Source: Methylocystis sp. ATCC 49242
GTDB lineage: Bacteria > Pseudomonadota > Alphaproteobacteria > Rhizobiales > Beijerinckiaceae
Direction of reading: 5' to 3'
Length of the DNA stretch: 64,000 nt
NCBI RefSeq assembly: GCF_000188155.2
Contig: NZ_KE124774.1
Location: 2,610,356 to 2,674,355 of the forward strand
Of the stretch, positions 27,441 to 36,427 are shown one piece after another; within the stretch, counting starts at the first letter, position 1, and each line of letters begins with the position of its first letter. The notes under the pieces were generated by a model. That model was not told where the DNA came from, did not search any database, and saw only the letters and a program-made list of their open reading frames with translations. A program made the position numbers and the translations under genes.

Positions 27441-27728
27441 TCAGCGCCCCTCGCTGGACTGCGGCGCGGCCGGCGCTGACGTGCGGCCGAGAAAGCGGTC
27501 GCGGGATTCAGTCCAAGCGGCGAGGCAGTCGGCATCGCTCGCCGCCGCCTCGCCGAGCTGCTGACAACGGCGCAAGGTGGCGCGCAGCGGATCGGCCGGG
27601 GGCTGGAGGGCCGATGCGGGCCGTGGCGCGGAAGGTTCATCCTTCCGCACCATGTCGATTGCGGTCGCCGTGACGGCGATGGCGATGAATACAACGGCCC
27701 CGAGCCGCGCCAGCATCTTGCCGTCCAT
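27441..27728 (-). CDS. Putative entry exclusion protein TrbK-alt
   Basis: 95 residues with an N-terminal signal or anchor helix (MLARLGAVVFIAIAVTATAI) and the short conserved stretch DPLRATLRRCQQLGEAAASDADCLAAW with two cysteines. The family replaces trbK between trbJ and trbL in these ICEs and is thought to block uptake of a second copy of the element. Confidence 0.8.
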   Translation of the reverse strand: MDGKMLARLGAVVFIAIAVTATAIDMVRKDEPSAPRPASALQPPADPLRATLRRCQQLGEAAASDADCLAAWTESRDRFLGRTSAPAAPQSSEGR

Positions 27729-27742
27729 GGCGAGCCTCCCGG

Positions 27743-28507
27743 TCAGTTGTTGCCGTTGTTGAACATCTGCGCGTTGCCCGGCTGGTAGCCGCTGCCGGGT
27801 GTCAGGAACCGCTCACGCTGGATGCGTCCCTGTTCGGCGGCGGTTGCGCGCTCGGCCTCTGTCAGCGCGTCCGCACGGCCGTTCGCCGAGATGACCGCGA
27901 TCAGGTCGGAAAGCTGCTGCGACTGGAGGGCCAACAGTTGATTGCCGGCCTGCGTGGCTTGCAGCGCGCCGGCTGCGCCTTGGCTCTGGCCGACAAGCGC
28001 CGCCATCTCGGCACGGTTGGCGTCGATGTTTCCGACTGCCCCCGCCTGAACGCGCATCGCGTCCTGCAAGCCGCCGACCGTGTTCTCCCAGCGACTGCGC
28101 GCGTCGGCGACCAGTTGGGCGTCGGTCGCCGAAAGCGAGACATTGCCATAACGCTGCTGAAACGCTTGGTCGATCTGTCCGACCTCGAAGGCGATGTTCT
28201 GCGCTTGCCCGAGAAGCTGCTGTGTGCGCCGGACGTTCTGTTGAAGCTGCTGGAGCGAGGAATATGGCAGGCTCGCCAGATTACGGGCCTGATTGATGAG
28301 CATTGTCGCCTCGTTCTGGAGGCTCTGAATCTGGTTGTTGATCTGCTCCAGCGTCCTTGCTGCCGTAAGCACGTTTTGGACGTAGTTGGTCGGGTCATAG
28401 ACGATCCATTGCGCATGGGCCGGGCTTGCCAGCATGGGCGAAAGTGCGACGGGCACGGCGAGCGTCAGCGCGAGGGCCGAGGCCCCGACGATCTTGGAAT
28501 AGGTCAT
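27743..28507 (-). CDS. trbJ: P-type conjugative transfer protein TrbJ (VirB5 family)
   Basis: 254 residues with a clear signal peptide ending in SPAHA (about residue 33) and a long helical periplasmic body (AARTLEQINNQIQSLQNEATMLINQ, LQQLQQNVRRTQQLL). VirB5/TrbJ proteins are minor pilus components exported to the surface. Coupled to trbE by a 4-bp overlap. Confidence 0.92.
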   Translation of the reverse strand: MTYSKIVGASALALTLAVPVALSPMLASPAHAQWIVYDPTNYVQNVLTAARTLEQINNQIQSLQNEATMLINQARNLASLPYSSLQQLQQNVRRTQQLLGQAQNIAFEVGQIDQAFQQRYGNVSLSATDAQLVADARSRWENTVGGLQDAMRVQAGAVGNIDANRAEMAALVGQSQGAAGALQATQAGNQLLALQSQQLSDLIAVISANGRADALTEAERATAAEQGRIQRERFLTPGSGYQPGNAQMFNNGNN

Positions 28508-30996
28508 GGATGAATCTCCTGCGTGGGGTGGCTATCGAGCCGGGCCGGCGCGGCGGATTCCGGTCGGTCGGCGAGATTGGTGAGGTTGGGGATCAGCTCG
28601 GCCGCCCAATCGACGCCGCGCGCCTGTAGCCATGCGGCGAGGAAGCCATCGCGGCCGTGTTCGGCGACGATCTGCGCGATGAGCGTCTGATCGGATTTGG
28701 CGGATGCGGTGCAGAGCGCGAGGCCGACTTCGGACAGGCCAAGCTCGAACAGGCGATTGCCCCTGCGGCTTTGGCAGTAGTAATCCCGTTTGGGCGTGGC
28801 CCCTGCGAGGATTTCGATCTGGCGGTCATTAAGGCCGAAGCGGCGATAGATGGCCGTGATCTGCGGTTCTATGGCCCGCTCGTTTGGCAGCAAGAGCCGC
28901 GTCGGGCAGCTCTCGATAATCGCGGGCGCGATGTTGTTGCCGTCGATGTCGGACAGGCTTTGCGTGGCGAAGATGACGCTGGCGTTTTTCTTGCGCAGCG
29001 TTTTCAGCCATTCGCGGAGCTGGCCGGCGAAACCCTCGTCGTCCAGCGCAAGCCAACCCTCGTCGATGATGAGCAGCGTCGGCCGCCCGTCGAGTCGGTC
29101 GCCGATGCGATGGAACAGATAGGCGAGCACGGCCGGGGCCGCGCCGGTCCCGACAAGGCCCTCGATCTCGAAGGCTTGCACATCGGCCGAGCCGAGATGT
29201 TCCGCCTCGGCGTCGAGCAGCCGGCCATAGGCACCGCCGACGCAGAACGGCCGGAGCGCCTGTTTCAGATCGTTGGATTGCAACAGCACCGCAAGGCCGG
29301 TGATCGTGCGTTCCTCGACCGGCGCGGAAGCGAGCGAAGTCAGCGCCGTCCAAAGATACTCTTTGACCTCGGGCGTGATGGCGATGCCTTCGCGCATGAG
29401 GATGGCGGCAATCCAGTCTGCCGCCCAAGCGCGTTCATAGGTGTCGTGGATGCGGGCAAGCGGCTGGAGCGAAACGGACGCCTCGTCCCCTTCCGTGAGG
29501 CCACCGCCCAAATCGTGCCAATCCCCGCCCATGGCGAGCGCGGCGGCGCGGATGCTGCCGCCGAAGTCGAAGGCGAAGACTTGGCTGGCCGCATAGCGCC
29601 GGAACTGCAAGGCCATGAGGGCGAGCAACACGGATTTGCCCGCGCCCGTGGGGCCGACGACAAGGGTGTGGCCTACGTCGCCGACATGGAGACTTAGCCG
29701 GAACGGGGTTGAGCCTACGGTCTTTCCAAAGAGCAAAGGGGGTGCACCGAAATGCTCGTCCCGTTCCGGCCCCGCCCACACCGCTGAAAGCGGGATCATG
29801 TGGGCGAGATTCAAAGTGCTGATGGGCGGCTGGCGGACATTGGCGTAGGCGTGTCCGGGCAGGCTACCGAGCCATGCGTCAACCGCGTTGACGGTCTCGG
29901 GCATGGCGGTGAAGTCGCGGCCCTGAACGATCTTCTCGACCAGGCGCAGCTTCTCGTCGGCAATGCGCGGGTCGGCATCCCAAACGGTAACAGTGGCCGT
30001 GACGTAGGCCATGCCCGCCACGTCCGCGCCGAGTTCCTGCAGGGCCATGTCGGCGTCGAGCGCCTTGTTCGCGGCGTCGGTGTCCACCAGCGCGGACGCC
30101 TCGTTGGTCATTACCTCCTTCAAGATCGCGGCGATTGACTTGCGTTTGGCAAACCATTGGCGGCGGATGCGGGTCAGCAGCCGCGTGGCGTCGGTCTTAT
30201 CGAGCAGGATCGCCCGCGTGCTCCAGCGATACGGGAACGGCAGCCGGTTCATCTCGTCCAGCAGGCCGGGCGTCGTCGCGGTGGGGAATCCCACGATGGT
30301 CAGGACGCGCAGATGCGCGCCGCCAAGGCGCGGCTCCAGCCCGCCGGTCAACGGCTGGTCGGCGAGCAGCGCGTCGAGGTGCATCGGCACCTCGGGCACG
30401 CGCACGCGATGTCGGTTGGTCGAGATGGCGGAATGGAGATAGGTGAGCGTCGCGCCGTCATCCATCCAACGGCACTCGGGCATGAAACCGTCGAGCAAGG
30501 CCAGCACGCGGTCGGTGCGGTCGATGAAGCCGCGCAACAGCTCCCACGGGTCCACGCCGGTTTTCTCCCGGCCCTCGTAGAGCCATGTTTCGGCGCGTGC
30601 GGCTTCCTCGGCCGGGGGCAGATAGAGGAAGGTCAGGAAGTAGCCCGACACGAAATGCGCGTCCGCTTCCTCGAAACCTGCTTTGCGCTCTGCATCGACC
30701 AGCGCCGACGCGGCATCGGGAAATGTGCTGTCGGGATAGGTCGCAGCCTCGCTGCGCTGCGCCTCGACGAAGATGCTCCAGCCGGAGCCGAGACGGCGCA
30801 CGGCGTTGTTGATGCGGCCGGCGACGGCGACCAGCTCGGCGGCGACGGCGGAATCCAGATCGGGACCGCGAAACTTCGCCGTCCTCTGAAAACTGCCGTC
30901 CTTGTTCAAGACGACGCCGGAGCCGACCAGCGCCGCCCATGGCAGATAGTCGGCGAGCCGGGTCGCGGTGCGGCGGTATTCGGCAAGGTTCATCAT
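28504..30996 (-). CDS. trbE: Conjugal transfer ATPase TrbE (VirB4 family)
   Basis: 830 residues. A helical N-terminal CagE/TrbE-type domain is followed by the ATPase: Walker A VVGPTGAGKSVLLAL at about residue 465-475 and Walker B LLIIDEGWLALDDE. The segment ATQSLSDIDGNNIAPAIIES is the usual sensor region. It powers assembly and substrate passage at the inner membrane. I used the ATG at 30996 (MMNLAEYRR, normal TrbE start); the frame upstream overlaps trbD and is not coding here. Confidence 0.94.
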   Translation of the reverse strand: MMNLAEYRRTATRLADYLPWAALVGSGVVLNKDGSFQRTAKFRGPDLDSAVAAELVAVAGRINNAVRRLGSGWSIFVEAQRSEAATYPDSTFPDAASALVDAERKAGFEEADAHFVSGYFLTFLYLPPAEEAARAETWLYEGREKTGVDPWELLRGFIDRTDRVLALLDGFMPECRWMDDGATLTYLHSAISTNRHRVRVPEVPMHLDALLADQPLTGGLEPRLGGAHLRVLTIVGFPTATTPGLLDEMNRLPFPYRWSTRAILLDKTDATRLLTRIRRQWFAKRKSIAAILKEVMTNEASALVDTDAANKALDADMALQELGADVAGMAYVTATVTVWDADPRIADEKLRLVEKIVQGRDFTAMPETVNAVDAWLGSLPGHAYANVRQPPISTLNLAHMIPLSAVWAGPERDEHFGAPPLLFGKTVGSTPFRLSLHVGDVGHTLVVGPTGAGKSVLLALMALQFRRYAASQVFAFDFGGSIRAAALAMGGDWHDLGGGLTEGDEASVSLQPLARIHDTYERAWAADWIAAILMREGIAITPEVKEYLWTALTSLASAPVEERTITGLAVLLQSNDLKQALRPFCVGGAYGRLLDAEAEHLGSADVQAFEIEGLVGTGAAPAVLAYLFHRIGDRLDGRPTLLIIDEGWLALDDEGFAGQLREWLKTLRKKNASVIFATQSLSDIDGNNIAPAIIESCPTRLLLPNERAIEPQITAIYRRFGLNDRQIEILAGATPKRDYYCQSRRGNRLFELGLSEVGLALCTASAKSDQTLIAQIVAEHGRDGFLAAWLQARGVDWAAELIPNLTNLADRPESAAPARLDSHPTQEIHP

Positions 30997-31009
30997 CGAC
31001 GCGCCTCCC

Positions 31010-31291
31010 TCAAACCGCCAGATGGCCGGGGATGCGGAGATGCCGCCGCCCGACCTCGACAAAGAGGGGATCGCGCTTGGCGGCCCATACGGCCGCGAAA
31101 TGGCCGATTGCCCAGATGGCGATGCCGACCAGCCAGAGGCGCAGGCCGAGGCCAACGGCCCCGGCCAGCGTTCCGTTCATGATGGCGATGGCGCGCGGTG
31201 CGCCGCCGAGCAGGATATGCTCGGTCAGCGCCCGGTGGACCGGGACGGAGAAGCCCGGCACCGCGTCGAGTTGTTCGAGGCTGCCCGCCAT
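31010..31291 (-). CDS. trbD: Conjugal transfer protein TrbD (VirB3 family)
   Basis: 93 residues. VPVHRALTEHILLGGAPRAIAIMNGT is the conserved start and is followed by two membrane helices (LAGAVGLGLRLWLVGIAIWAI). It is an inner-membrane partner of TrbE. The longer frame to 31750 is a read-through of trbC and trbB in another phase. The trbC stop overlaps its start. Confidence 0.9.
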   Translation of the reverse strand: MAGSLEQLDAVPGFSVPVHRALTEHILLGGAPRAIAIMNGTLAGAVGLGLRLWLVGIAIWAIGHFAAVWAAKRDPLFVEVGRRHLRIPGHLAV

Positions 31292-31623
31292 CAGATGAGC
31301 GCCCCGCCGCCGAACGAGAAGAACGACAGGAAGAAGCTGGACGCCGCGAACGCGATGCTGAGGCCGAACACGATCTGGATCAGCTTGCGGAAGCCGCCGC
31401 CCGTATCGCCGAACGCGAGGGTCAGGCCGGTCACGATGATGATGATGACGGCGATGATCTTGGCGACCGGCCCCTCGATGGACTGAAGGATGCTCTGGAG
31501 CGGGGCTTCCCACGGCATCGACGAACCGGACGCATGGGCGGCCGGAGCGAGCATGAGGCTGATGACAAGGGTGGATGCGGCAGTCGCCATGCGACGATAG
31601 CCACGCGAAAAAATGCGGATCAT
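31291..31623 (-). CDS. trbC: Conjugal transfer pilin TrbC (VirB2 family)
   Basis: 110 residues: a signal peptide ending near APAAHA (residue 31), then two hydrophobic helices (IIAVIIIIVTGLTLAFG and QIVFGLSIAFAASSFFLSFF) with a short loop. This is the layout of VirB2/TrbC pilins, which are processed and polymerise into the conjugative pilus. Coupled to trbB by 4 bp. Confidence 0.92.
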   Translation of the reverse strand: MIRIFSRGYRRMATAASTLVISLMLAPAAHASGSSMPWEAPLQSILQSIEGPVAKIIAVIIIIVTGLTLAFGDTGGGFRKLIQIVFGLSIAFAASSFFLSFFSFGGGALI

Positions 31624-32603
31624 GAAGATTCTCCTGTGCTGGTTTGGATTGCGCGGTTGATGCGGTAGTCGCCGTCCGGCCCCAGCCCCTCGACGCGGGC
31701 AAGCTCGGCCAGCCGGCGCGCGGAACCGCGCCCGGAAAGAACGGCAACAAGGTCGATAGTCTCGGCGATCAGGGCGCGCGGGACCGTGACGACAGCCTCT
31801 TGGATGAGCTGTTCAAGGCGACGGAGCGCACCGATGCCGGTGCCGGCATGGATGGTGCCGATCCCGCCCGGATGGCCCGTGCCCCACGCTTTCAGAAGGT
31901 CGAGGGCTTCGGAACCGCGCACCTCGCCAATGGGGATGCGGTCGGGGCGCAGGCGCAGCGAGGACCGGACCAGATCGGAAAGCGTCGCCACCCCGTCTTT
32001 TGTCCGCATGGCAACAAGGTTGGACGCGGCGCATTGCAGCTCGCGCGTATCCTCGATGATGACGACGCGATCCTGCGTCTTCGCCACCTCGGCGAGCAGC
32101 GCGTTGGTCAGCGTGGTCTTGCCGGTGCTGGTGCCGCCCGCCACCAAGATATTGGCGCGGGCTGCAACGGCTTCACGCAGCGTTTCCGCCTGATCGCCGG
32201 ACATAATGCCTGCTGCCACATAGTCGTCGAGGCTGAACACGATGCTGGCGGGCTTGCGGATGGCGAAGGTCGGGGCGGCAACCACGGGTGGCAACAGGCC
32301 CTCGAACCTCTCCCCGCTCTCCGGCAACTCGGCAGAGACACGCGGGCTGCGGGCATGAACCTCCGCGCCGACATGATGCGCGACCAGCCGCACGATGCGT
32401 TCGCCATCGGCGGCGGACAGCCGTTCGCCCGTGTCGGAAAGCCCTTCGGATAGCCGGTCCACCCAAAGGCGGCCGTCCGGGTTCAACATCACCTCGACCA
32501 CGGCCGGGTCTTCGAGCAGCCGGGCAATGGCGGGGCCGAGCGCGGTGCGCAACATGCGCGCGCCGCGCTGGATCGCTTCCGATCTTTGATGGTTGGTGGT
32601 CAT
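31620..32603 (-). CDS. trbB: Conjugal transfer ATPase TrbB (VirB11 family)
   Basis: 327 residues. An N-terminal domain is followed by a hexameric secretion ATPase: Walker [17 protein letters not shown], an Asp box ([11 protein letters not shown]), Walker B-like region [29 protein letters not shown], and the His box GTIHAG. First gene of the minus-strand operon trbBCDEJK-LFGI-DUF2274. All genes after it overlap or are closely spaced, so the operon runs about 9.6 kb from one upstream region. Confidence 0.94.
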   Translation of the reverse strand: MTTNHQRSEAIQRGARMLRTALGPAIARLLEDPAVVEVMLNPDGRLWVDRLSEGLSDTGERLSAADGERIVRLVAHHVGAEVHARSPRVSAELPESGERFEGLLPPVVAAPTFAIRKPASIVFSLDDYVAAGIMSGDQAETLREAVAARANILVAGGTSTGKTTLTNALLAEVAKTQDRVVIIEDTRELQCAASNLVAMRTKDGVATLSDLVRSSLRLRPDRIPIGEVRGSEALDLLKAWGTGHPGGIGTIHAGTGIGALRRLEQLIQEAVVTVPRALIAETIDLVAVLSGRGSARRLAELARVEGLGPDGDYRINRAIQTSTGESS

Positions 32604-33021
32604 GTCGGCCCCGGCTTCTGGTGGGGACGCGACAGACGATCCCCGGATCGGGGTCGATTAAGAGAGGCCCAAATTGGGCCGGTTCAACAAGTATCTAGCT
32701 GCGTGCGGTGATCGGCGGCGAACGGCGGTAAATAGGATGGGTCAGCCTTTGCTTGTCGAGGCCATGGCAACCCGGCTCCGTGCTCGCGCGGCACTCCAAG
32801 CATGAATCGAATCGTGAGAAGTTGCTGTTGACGATACAGATGTTCGTGGTTTAGATCGCGGCCGTTCGGTCCATCCAAGCATGGAATTGTAGATGTTGGA
32901 GCTTGTGAAAACCTGCTGATTGTCTCGACTGGTCGAGGCATCTAGCTGCATCCTACCCACCACGATGCGCGTCATCGTGAGCTGCGAGGGTGCATAGGTG
33001 TATTTTTCGCAGGCTTAATCC
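32604..33021. promoter_or_regulatory. Control region between the trb operon and yjhX
   Basis: The 418-bp gap holds no gene. It has a perfect palindrome GGCCCAAATTGGGCC at 32666-32680, 63 bp upstream of trbB, a likely operator or hairpin. A 26-bp element at 32722-32747 recurs (22 of 26 bases) at 37294-37318, upstream of traG. The rest is moderately AT-rich and should carry promoters for both trbB and the divergent toxin-antitoxin pair. Confidence 0.5.
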
Positions 33022-33279
33022 ATGAACATCTCACGCAGCGAACAGCGCGTTCTACACGTGCTGGCGCAGGGCGGTTGTATCCGTCATCAACGTGCCGACA
33101 ACGGCCGCATCATTGAAGTCCTCTGCTTTACGCGCGACGGTCATGTGCTGACTGATTGCACGCCAGAGGTCTTCGCCAAACTCCGACGCAAGCGCCTGAT
33201 AGAATCCAAAGCGTCCAGCCCCTATCGAATTTCGGATAGGGGCCGGCGCTCCGTTCGCGCTCAACTCGACAACCGCTAA
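33022..33279 (+). CDS. yjhX: YjhX-family toxin
   Basis: 85 residues of the YjhX (DUF2084) family: [20 protein letters not shown] is the signature start, followed by [30 protein letters not shown]. In E. coli YjhX is a toxin neutralised by the acetyltransferase-like YjhQ. Here the next gene, 9 bp downstream, is a GNAT protein, reproducing that pair. In an ICE this would serve maintenance of the element. Confidence 0.85.
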   Translation: MNISRSEQRVLHVLAQGGCIRHQRADNGRIIEVLCFTRDGHVLTDCTPEVFAKLRRKRLIESKASSPYRISDRGRRSVRAQLDNR

Positions 33280-33288
33280 GGAAGCTAC

Positions 33289-33789
33289 ATGCTGATCCGT
33301 AACGAAACTATCGATGACATACCGGCAATTAGCCGCGTCGTCACCGAAGCCCTAAAGATACTTGCGCAATCCACCGGAACCGAGGCAGGCATCGTTGAAA
33401 GGCTAAGAGCGGAGGGGGCACTTACCCTCTCGCTTGTCGCCGAGGATGAAGGCAAAGTGATTGGTTATCTCGCCGGCTCTGCGGCACGGATCGGGTCGCA
33501 AGATGGTTGGGGTCTGATCGGCCCGCTTGCTGTTCTGCCTACAAGGCATCGTCAGGGTATCGGCACGGCTCTGATGGCCGAAGCACTCAAGCGACTGCGG
33601 GCGACGAGCAAGGGCGCAGCGCTGGTGGGCGATCCCGCCTACTATAGCCGGTTCGGCTTTCGGGCCTTCCCCGAATTGGGCGTAGCTGGCGTTCCACCCG
33701 AGGTCGTCCAAGCCTTACCATTCGACGGCAATGAGCCTCGCGGCGAACTGATCCATCATCCGGCATTCGGTCTGGATCAACAGGGATAA
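33289..33789 (+). CDS. GNAT acetyltransferase, YjhQ-like antitoxin
   Basis: 166 residues with a GNAT fold: the acetyl-CoA loop is LPTRHRQGIGTALMAEALKRL (R/Q-x-x-G-x-G/A form), followed by GAALVGDPAYYSRFGFRAFP, a motif of the YhbS/YjhQ branch. Spacing of 9 bp after yjhX makes a bicistronic toxin-antitoxin unit likely. A plain N-acetyltransferase is the alternative. A short inverted repeat (GGCCGGGCTG / CAGCCCGGCC, about 33793-33826) follows the stop and looks like a terminator. Confidence 0.78.
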   Translation: MLIRNETIDDIPAISRVVTEALKILAQSTGTEAGIVERLRAEGALTLSLVAEDEGKVIGYLAGSAARIGSQDGWGLIGPLAVLPTRHRQGIGTALMAEALKRLRATSKGAALVGDPAYYSRFGFRAFPELGVAGVPPEVVQALPFDGNEPRGELIHHPAFGLDQQG

Positions 33790-33792
33790 AAA

Positions 33793-33826
33793 GGCCGGGC
33801 TGTTTTCAAACAGGTGCAGCCCGGCC
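33793..33826 (+). terminator. Hairpin terminator after yjhX-yjhQ
   Basis: GGCCGGGCTG and CAGCCCGGCC form a 10-bp stem with a 14-base A/T-rich loop just after the antitoxin stop. It can serve the plus-strand pair and the converging CopG-traG operon. The following T-run is short. Confidence 0.55.
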
Positions 33827-33845
33827 TATTCCTAATGATGGCGGG

Positions 33846-34328
33846 CTAAAGCTGTGTTTTGCTCGCATCGGTAATTTCAGGTTGGGCAGGATCACGGTCA
33901 AAAACCTCGGCGTCGCGCGACAGCTCCTTGAGGAACCTGTCTCCCGTCGCCAGACGCTTGCCGAGGGTCTGCATGAAGCCCTCGAACCGCTCTGCGCCTT
34001 TCGCGCGGGCGGCGGATTGTGCGGCTCCCGTGAGCGGCGGCGTGATGGTCATCCAGAAATGGATGAACTGCGCGACCGTCTCGCCGAGAACGGCGAGATC
34101 TAGGTCGAGCGTGTCGATCTGCCGGCCGAGCTTGTCCAAGCGGCGCGACATGGCCGCTTCAAGCTGGTCGTCGGCATCGCCGGACAGGTAGGACATGACC
34201 GCCGCCTCCACGATGGCGGATTTCGAGACATTGCGGCGCAGCGCCACCGAGCGGCGCAGCGCCATCGCCTCGATCTGTGGAATGAGCGCGGGGTCGAAAT
34301 AGAGATTCAGGCGGGTTCTGGTTGCCAT
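33846..34328 (-). CDS. CopG/ribbon-helix-helix protein of the traG operon
   Basis: About 160 residues. The N-terminus is a ribbon-helix-helix (TRTRLNLYFDPALIPQIEAMALRR, then NVSKSAIVEAAVMSYLS); the rest is helical with coiled-coil character. Such proteins follow traG in many alphaproteobacterial ICEs, where they may bind oriT or repress the operon. I started at the ATG at 34328, ten bases past the traG stop, because homologs begin MATRTRLN. Confidence 0.8.
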   Translation of the reverse strand: MATRTRLNLYFDPALIPQIEAMALRRSVALRRNVSKSAIVEAAVMSYLSGDADDQLEAAMSRRLDKLGRQIDTLDLDLAVLGETVAQFIHFWMTITPPLTGAAQSAARAKGAERFEGFMQTLGKRLATGDRFLKELSRDAEVFDRDPAQPEITDASKTQL

Positions 34329-34338
34329 GGGCGTGTCC

Positions 34339-36327
34339 TCAAAGGTCGATTCCATCATCGGGGTTCATCGCCACCTGCCGCGCCACCATCCTCATGCGCT
34401 GGCGCATGGCGCGGGCCTTGGCCGCGTCAACGTCCGGCTCGTCGTCCAGAAACTCGAACTCCTGTTCGGGCGATGGCAGCGGCGTGACGATTTCCTCATG
34501 CTCCGGCAAATCCGGCTCGCGGCGGATGCCGGCATTGGCCGGATCGCCCTCGGCCGCGTCTGCGGCGACCGTTGCCCAACGGCTTTCCGCCGTGACCGCG
34601 CGGCCAGACCAGTCATCGGTCGATGGGCTGGGCGCCAGCGGAGCGGCGACCAGATCGGGCGGGGTCAGGATGCGTTCCTGAAACCGCGCGTCCTCGAAAT
34701 AGCGGGCCTTGGTCGCGCGGATCGGCGGCGTGCCCGCGACCATGACGATTTCGTCCGTAGGCGGAAGCTGCATGATTTCGCCCGGCGTGAGCAGCGGCCG
34801 GGCCGTCTCCTGCCGCGACACCATCAAATGCCCAAGCCATGGTGCTAGGCGATGGCCGGCGTAGTTGGTGGAATCGCGCAGCTCGGTTGCGGTGCCGAGC
34901 GCGTCGCTCACCCGCTTGGCGGTGCGCTCGTCGTTTGTGGCGAAGCTGACGCGCACATGGCAGTTGTCGAGGATCGCGTTGTTCGGCCCATAGGCGCGCT
35001 CGATCTGGTTGAGACTCTGCGCGATCAGAAAGCCCTTGAGGCCGTAGCCCGCCATGAAGGCCAAGGCGGACTCGAAAAAATCCAACCTGCCCAATGCCGG
35101 AAACTCATCGAGCATCAACAGCAGGCGATGGCGCTTGCCGGAGGTGGTCAATTCCTCCGTCAACCGCCTGCCGATTTGGTTGAGGATGAGGCGGATGAGC
35201 GGCTTGGTGCGGTTTATGTCGGACGGCGGCACGACCAGATAGAGCGTGACAGGCTGGCGACTGCCGACCAGATCGGCAATGCGCCAGTCGCAACGCGCTG
35301 TCACCCGCGCCACCACGGGATCGCGGTAGAGGCCGAGAAACGACATGGCGGTGGAGAGCACGCCCGACCGCTCGTTCTCGGATTTGTTCAACAGTTCGCG
35401 GGCCGACGACGCGATGACGGGATGAACGCCCGCCTCGCCGAGATGCGGCGTGTCCATCATGGCGCGCAAGGTCGCCTCGACCGGGCGGCGGGGATCGGAC
35501 AGGAAGTTGGCGACGCCGGCCAGCGTCTTGTCCTTCTCCGCATAGAGAACATGCAGGATCGCACCGACCAGCAAGCTATGGCTGGTCTTTTCCCAATGGT
35601 TGCGCTTGTCGAGACTGCCTTCGGGATCGACCAGAATATCCGCGATATTCTGCACGTCCCTGACTTCCCATTCCCCTTGCCTGACCTCCAGCAGCGGGTT
35701 GTAGGCCGACGATCTGGCATTGGTCGGATCGAACAGCAACACCCGGCCATGTTTCGCGCGGAAGCCGGCTGTCAGCGTCCAGTTCTCGCCCTTTATGTCG
35801 TGGACAATGGCGGATGCCGGCCATGTCAGCAGCGTCGGCACCACCAGCCCGACGCCCTTGCCGCTGCGCGTTGGGGCGAAGCATAGGACATGCTCGGGAC
35901 CGTCATGGCGCAGATACTCCCGGTCGTATCGGCCGAGCAGGACGCCATCGGGGCCGAGCAATCCGGCCGCGCGGATTTCTCGATCCTCGGCCCATCGTGC
36001 CGATCCGTAGGTGGCGACGTTGCGCGCTTCCCGCGCCCGGATGATCGACATGAGGATGGCGGTGGCGATTGCGAGGAAGCCGCCCGATACGGCGATGATG
36101 CCGCCCTCGACGAAGATCGCGGGCGCATAGGCGTCGAACGAGAACCACCACCAGAAGAAGGCCGGCGGATAATAGACCGGCAGGCCAACCAGCTCGAACC
36201 ACGGATTGCCAAGCTGGGGCTGGAAGCCAAGGCGGAACGCTACCCATTGGGTCGCGGCCCACGTCATCACCAGAACTATGGTGAAGACGACAGCGATCTG
36301 ACCCCAAAGGATTCGGCCTCCGCGCAA
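34339..36327 (-). CDS. traG: Type IV coupling protein TraG (VirD4 family)
   Basis: 662 residues. Two or three N-terminal membrane helices (QIAVVFTIVLVMTWAATQW; VEGGIIAVSGGFLAIATAILM) precede the hexameric ATPase with Walker A CFAPTRSGKGVGLVVP at about 150-160 and Walker B LLLMLDEFPALGRLDFFE. It links the relaxase-DNA complex to the Trb channel. The C-terminal 100 residues are acidic and variable. IS5 copy 1 lies 100 bp upstream of its start and separates it from a shared upstream element. Confidence 0.94.
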   Translation of the reverse strand: MRGGRILWGQIAVVFTIVLVMTWAATQWVAFRLGFQPQLGNPWFELVGLPVYYPPAFFWWWFSFDAYAPAIFVEGGIIAVSGGFLAIATAILMSIIRAREARNVATYGSARWAEDREIRAAGLLGPDGVLLGRYDREYLRHDGPEHVLCFAPTRSGKGVGLVVPTLLTWPASAIVHDIKGENWTLTAGFRAKHGRVLLFDPTNARSSAYNPLLEVRQGEWEVRDVQNIADILVDPEGSLDKRNHWEKTSHSLLVGAILHVLYAEKDKTLAGVANFLSDPRRPVEATLRAMMDTPHLGEAGVHPVIASSARELLNKSENERSGVLSTAMSFLGLYRDPVVARVTARCDWRIADLVGSRQPVTLYLVVPPSDINRTKPLIRLILNQIGRRLTEELTTSGKRHRLLLMLDEFPALGRLDFFESALAFMAGYGLKGFLIAQSLNQIERAYGPNNAILDNCHVRVSFATNDERTAKRVSDALGTATELRDSTNYAGHRLAPWLGHLMVSRQETARPLLTPGEIMQLPPTDEIVMVAGTPPIRATKARYFEDARFQERILTPPDLVAAPLAPSPSTDDWSGRAVTAESRWATVAADAAEGDPANAGIRREPDLPEHEEIVTPLPSPEQEFEFLDDEPDVDAAKARAMRQRMRMVARQVAMNPDDGIDL

Positions 36328-36427
36328 TGCAGGCTCCAGTCGGCAAAAGAGACGGAGCCGATCAGAGAGTAGGCAATTATGCGACAGGCAACCTGAAAGA
36401 GGATGCGGGAGGGCTACCGGATACTAG

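Noticed and set aside
26098..27564. A 488-codon plus-strand frame opposite trbL, and similar long frames opposite trbE, traG, relaxase and hsdR
   Set aside because: Shadows of high-GC genes on the other strand; amino-acid composition is biased, no domain is visible, and the minus-strand genes are clearly real.
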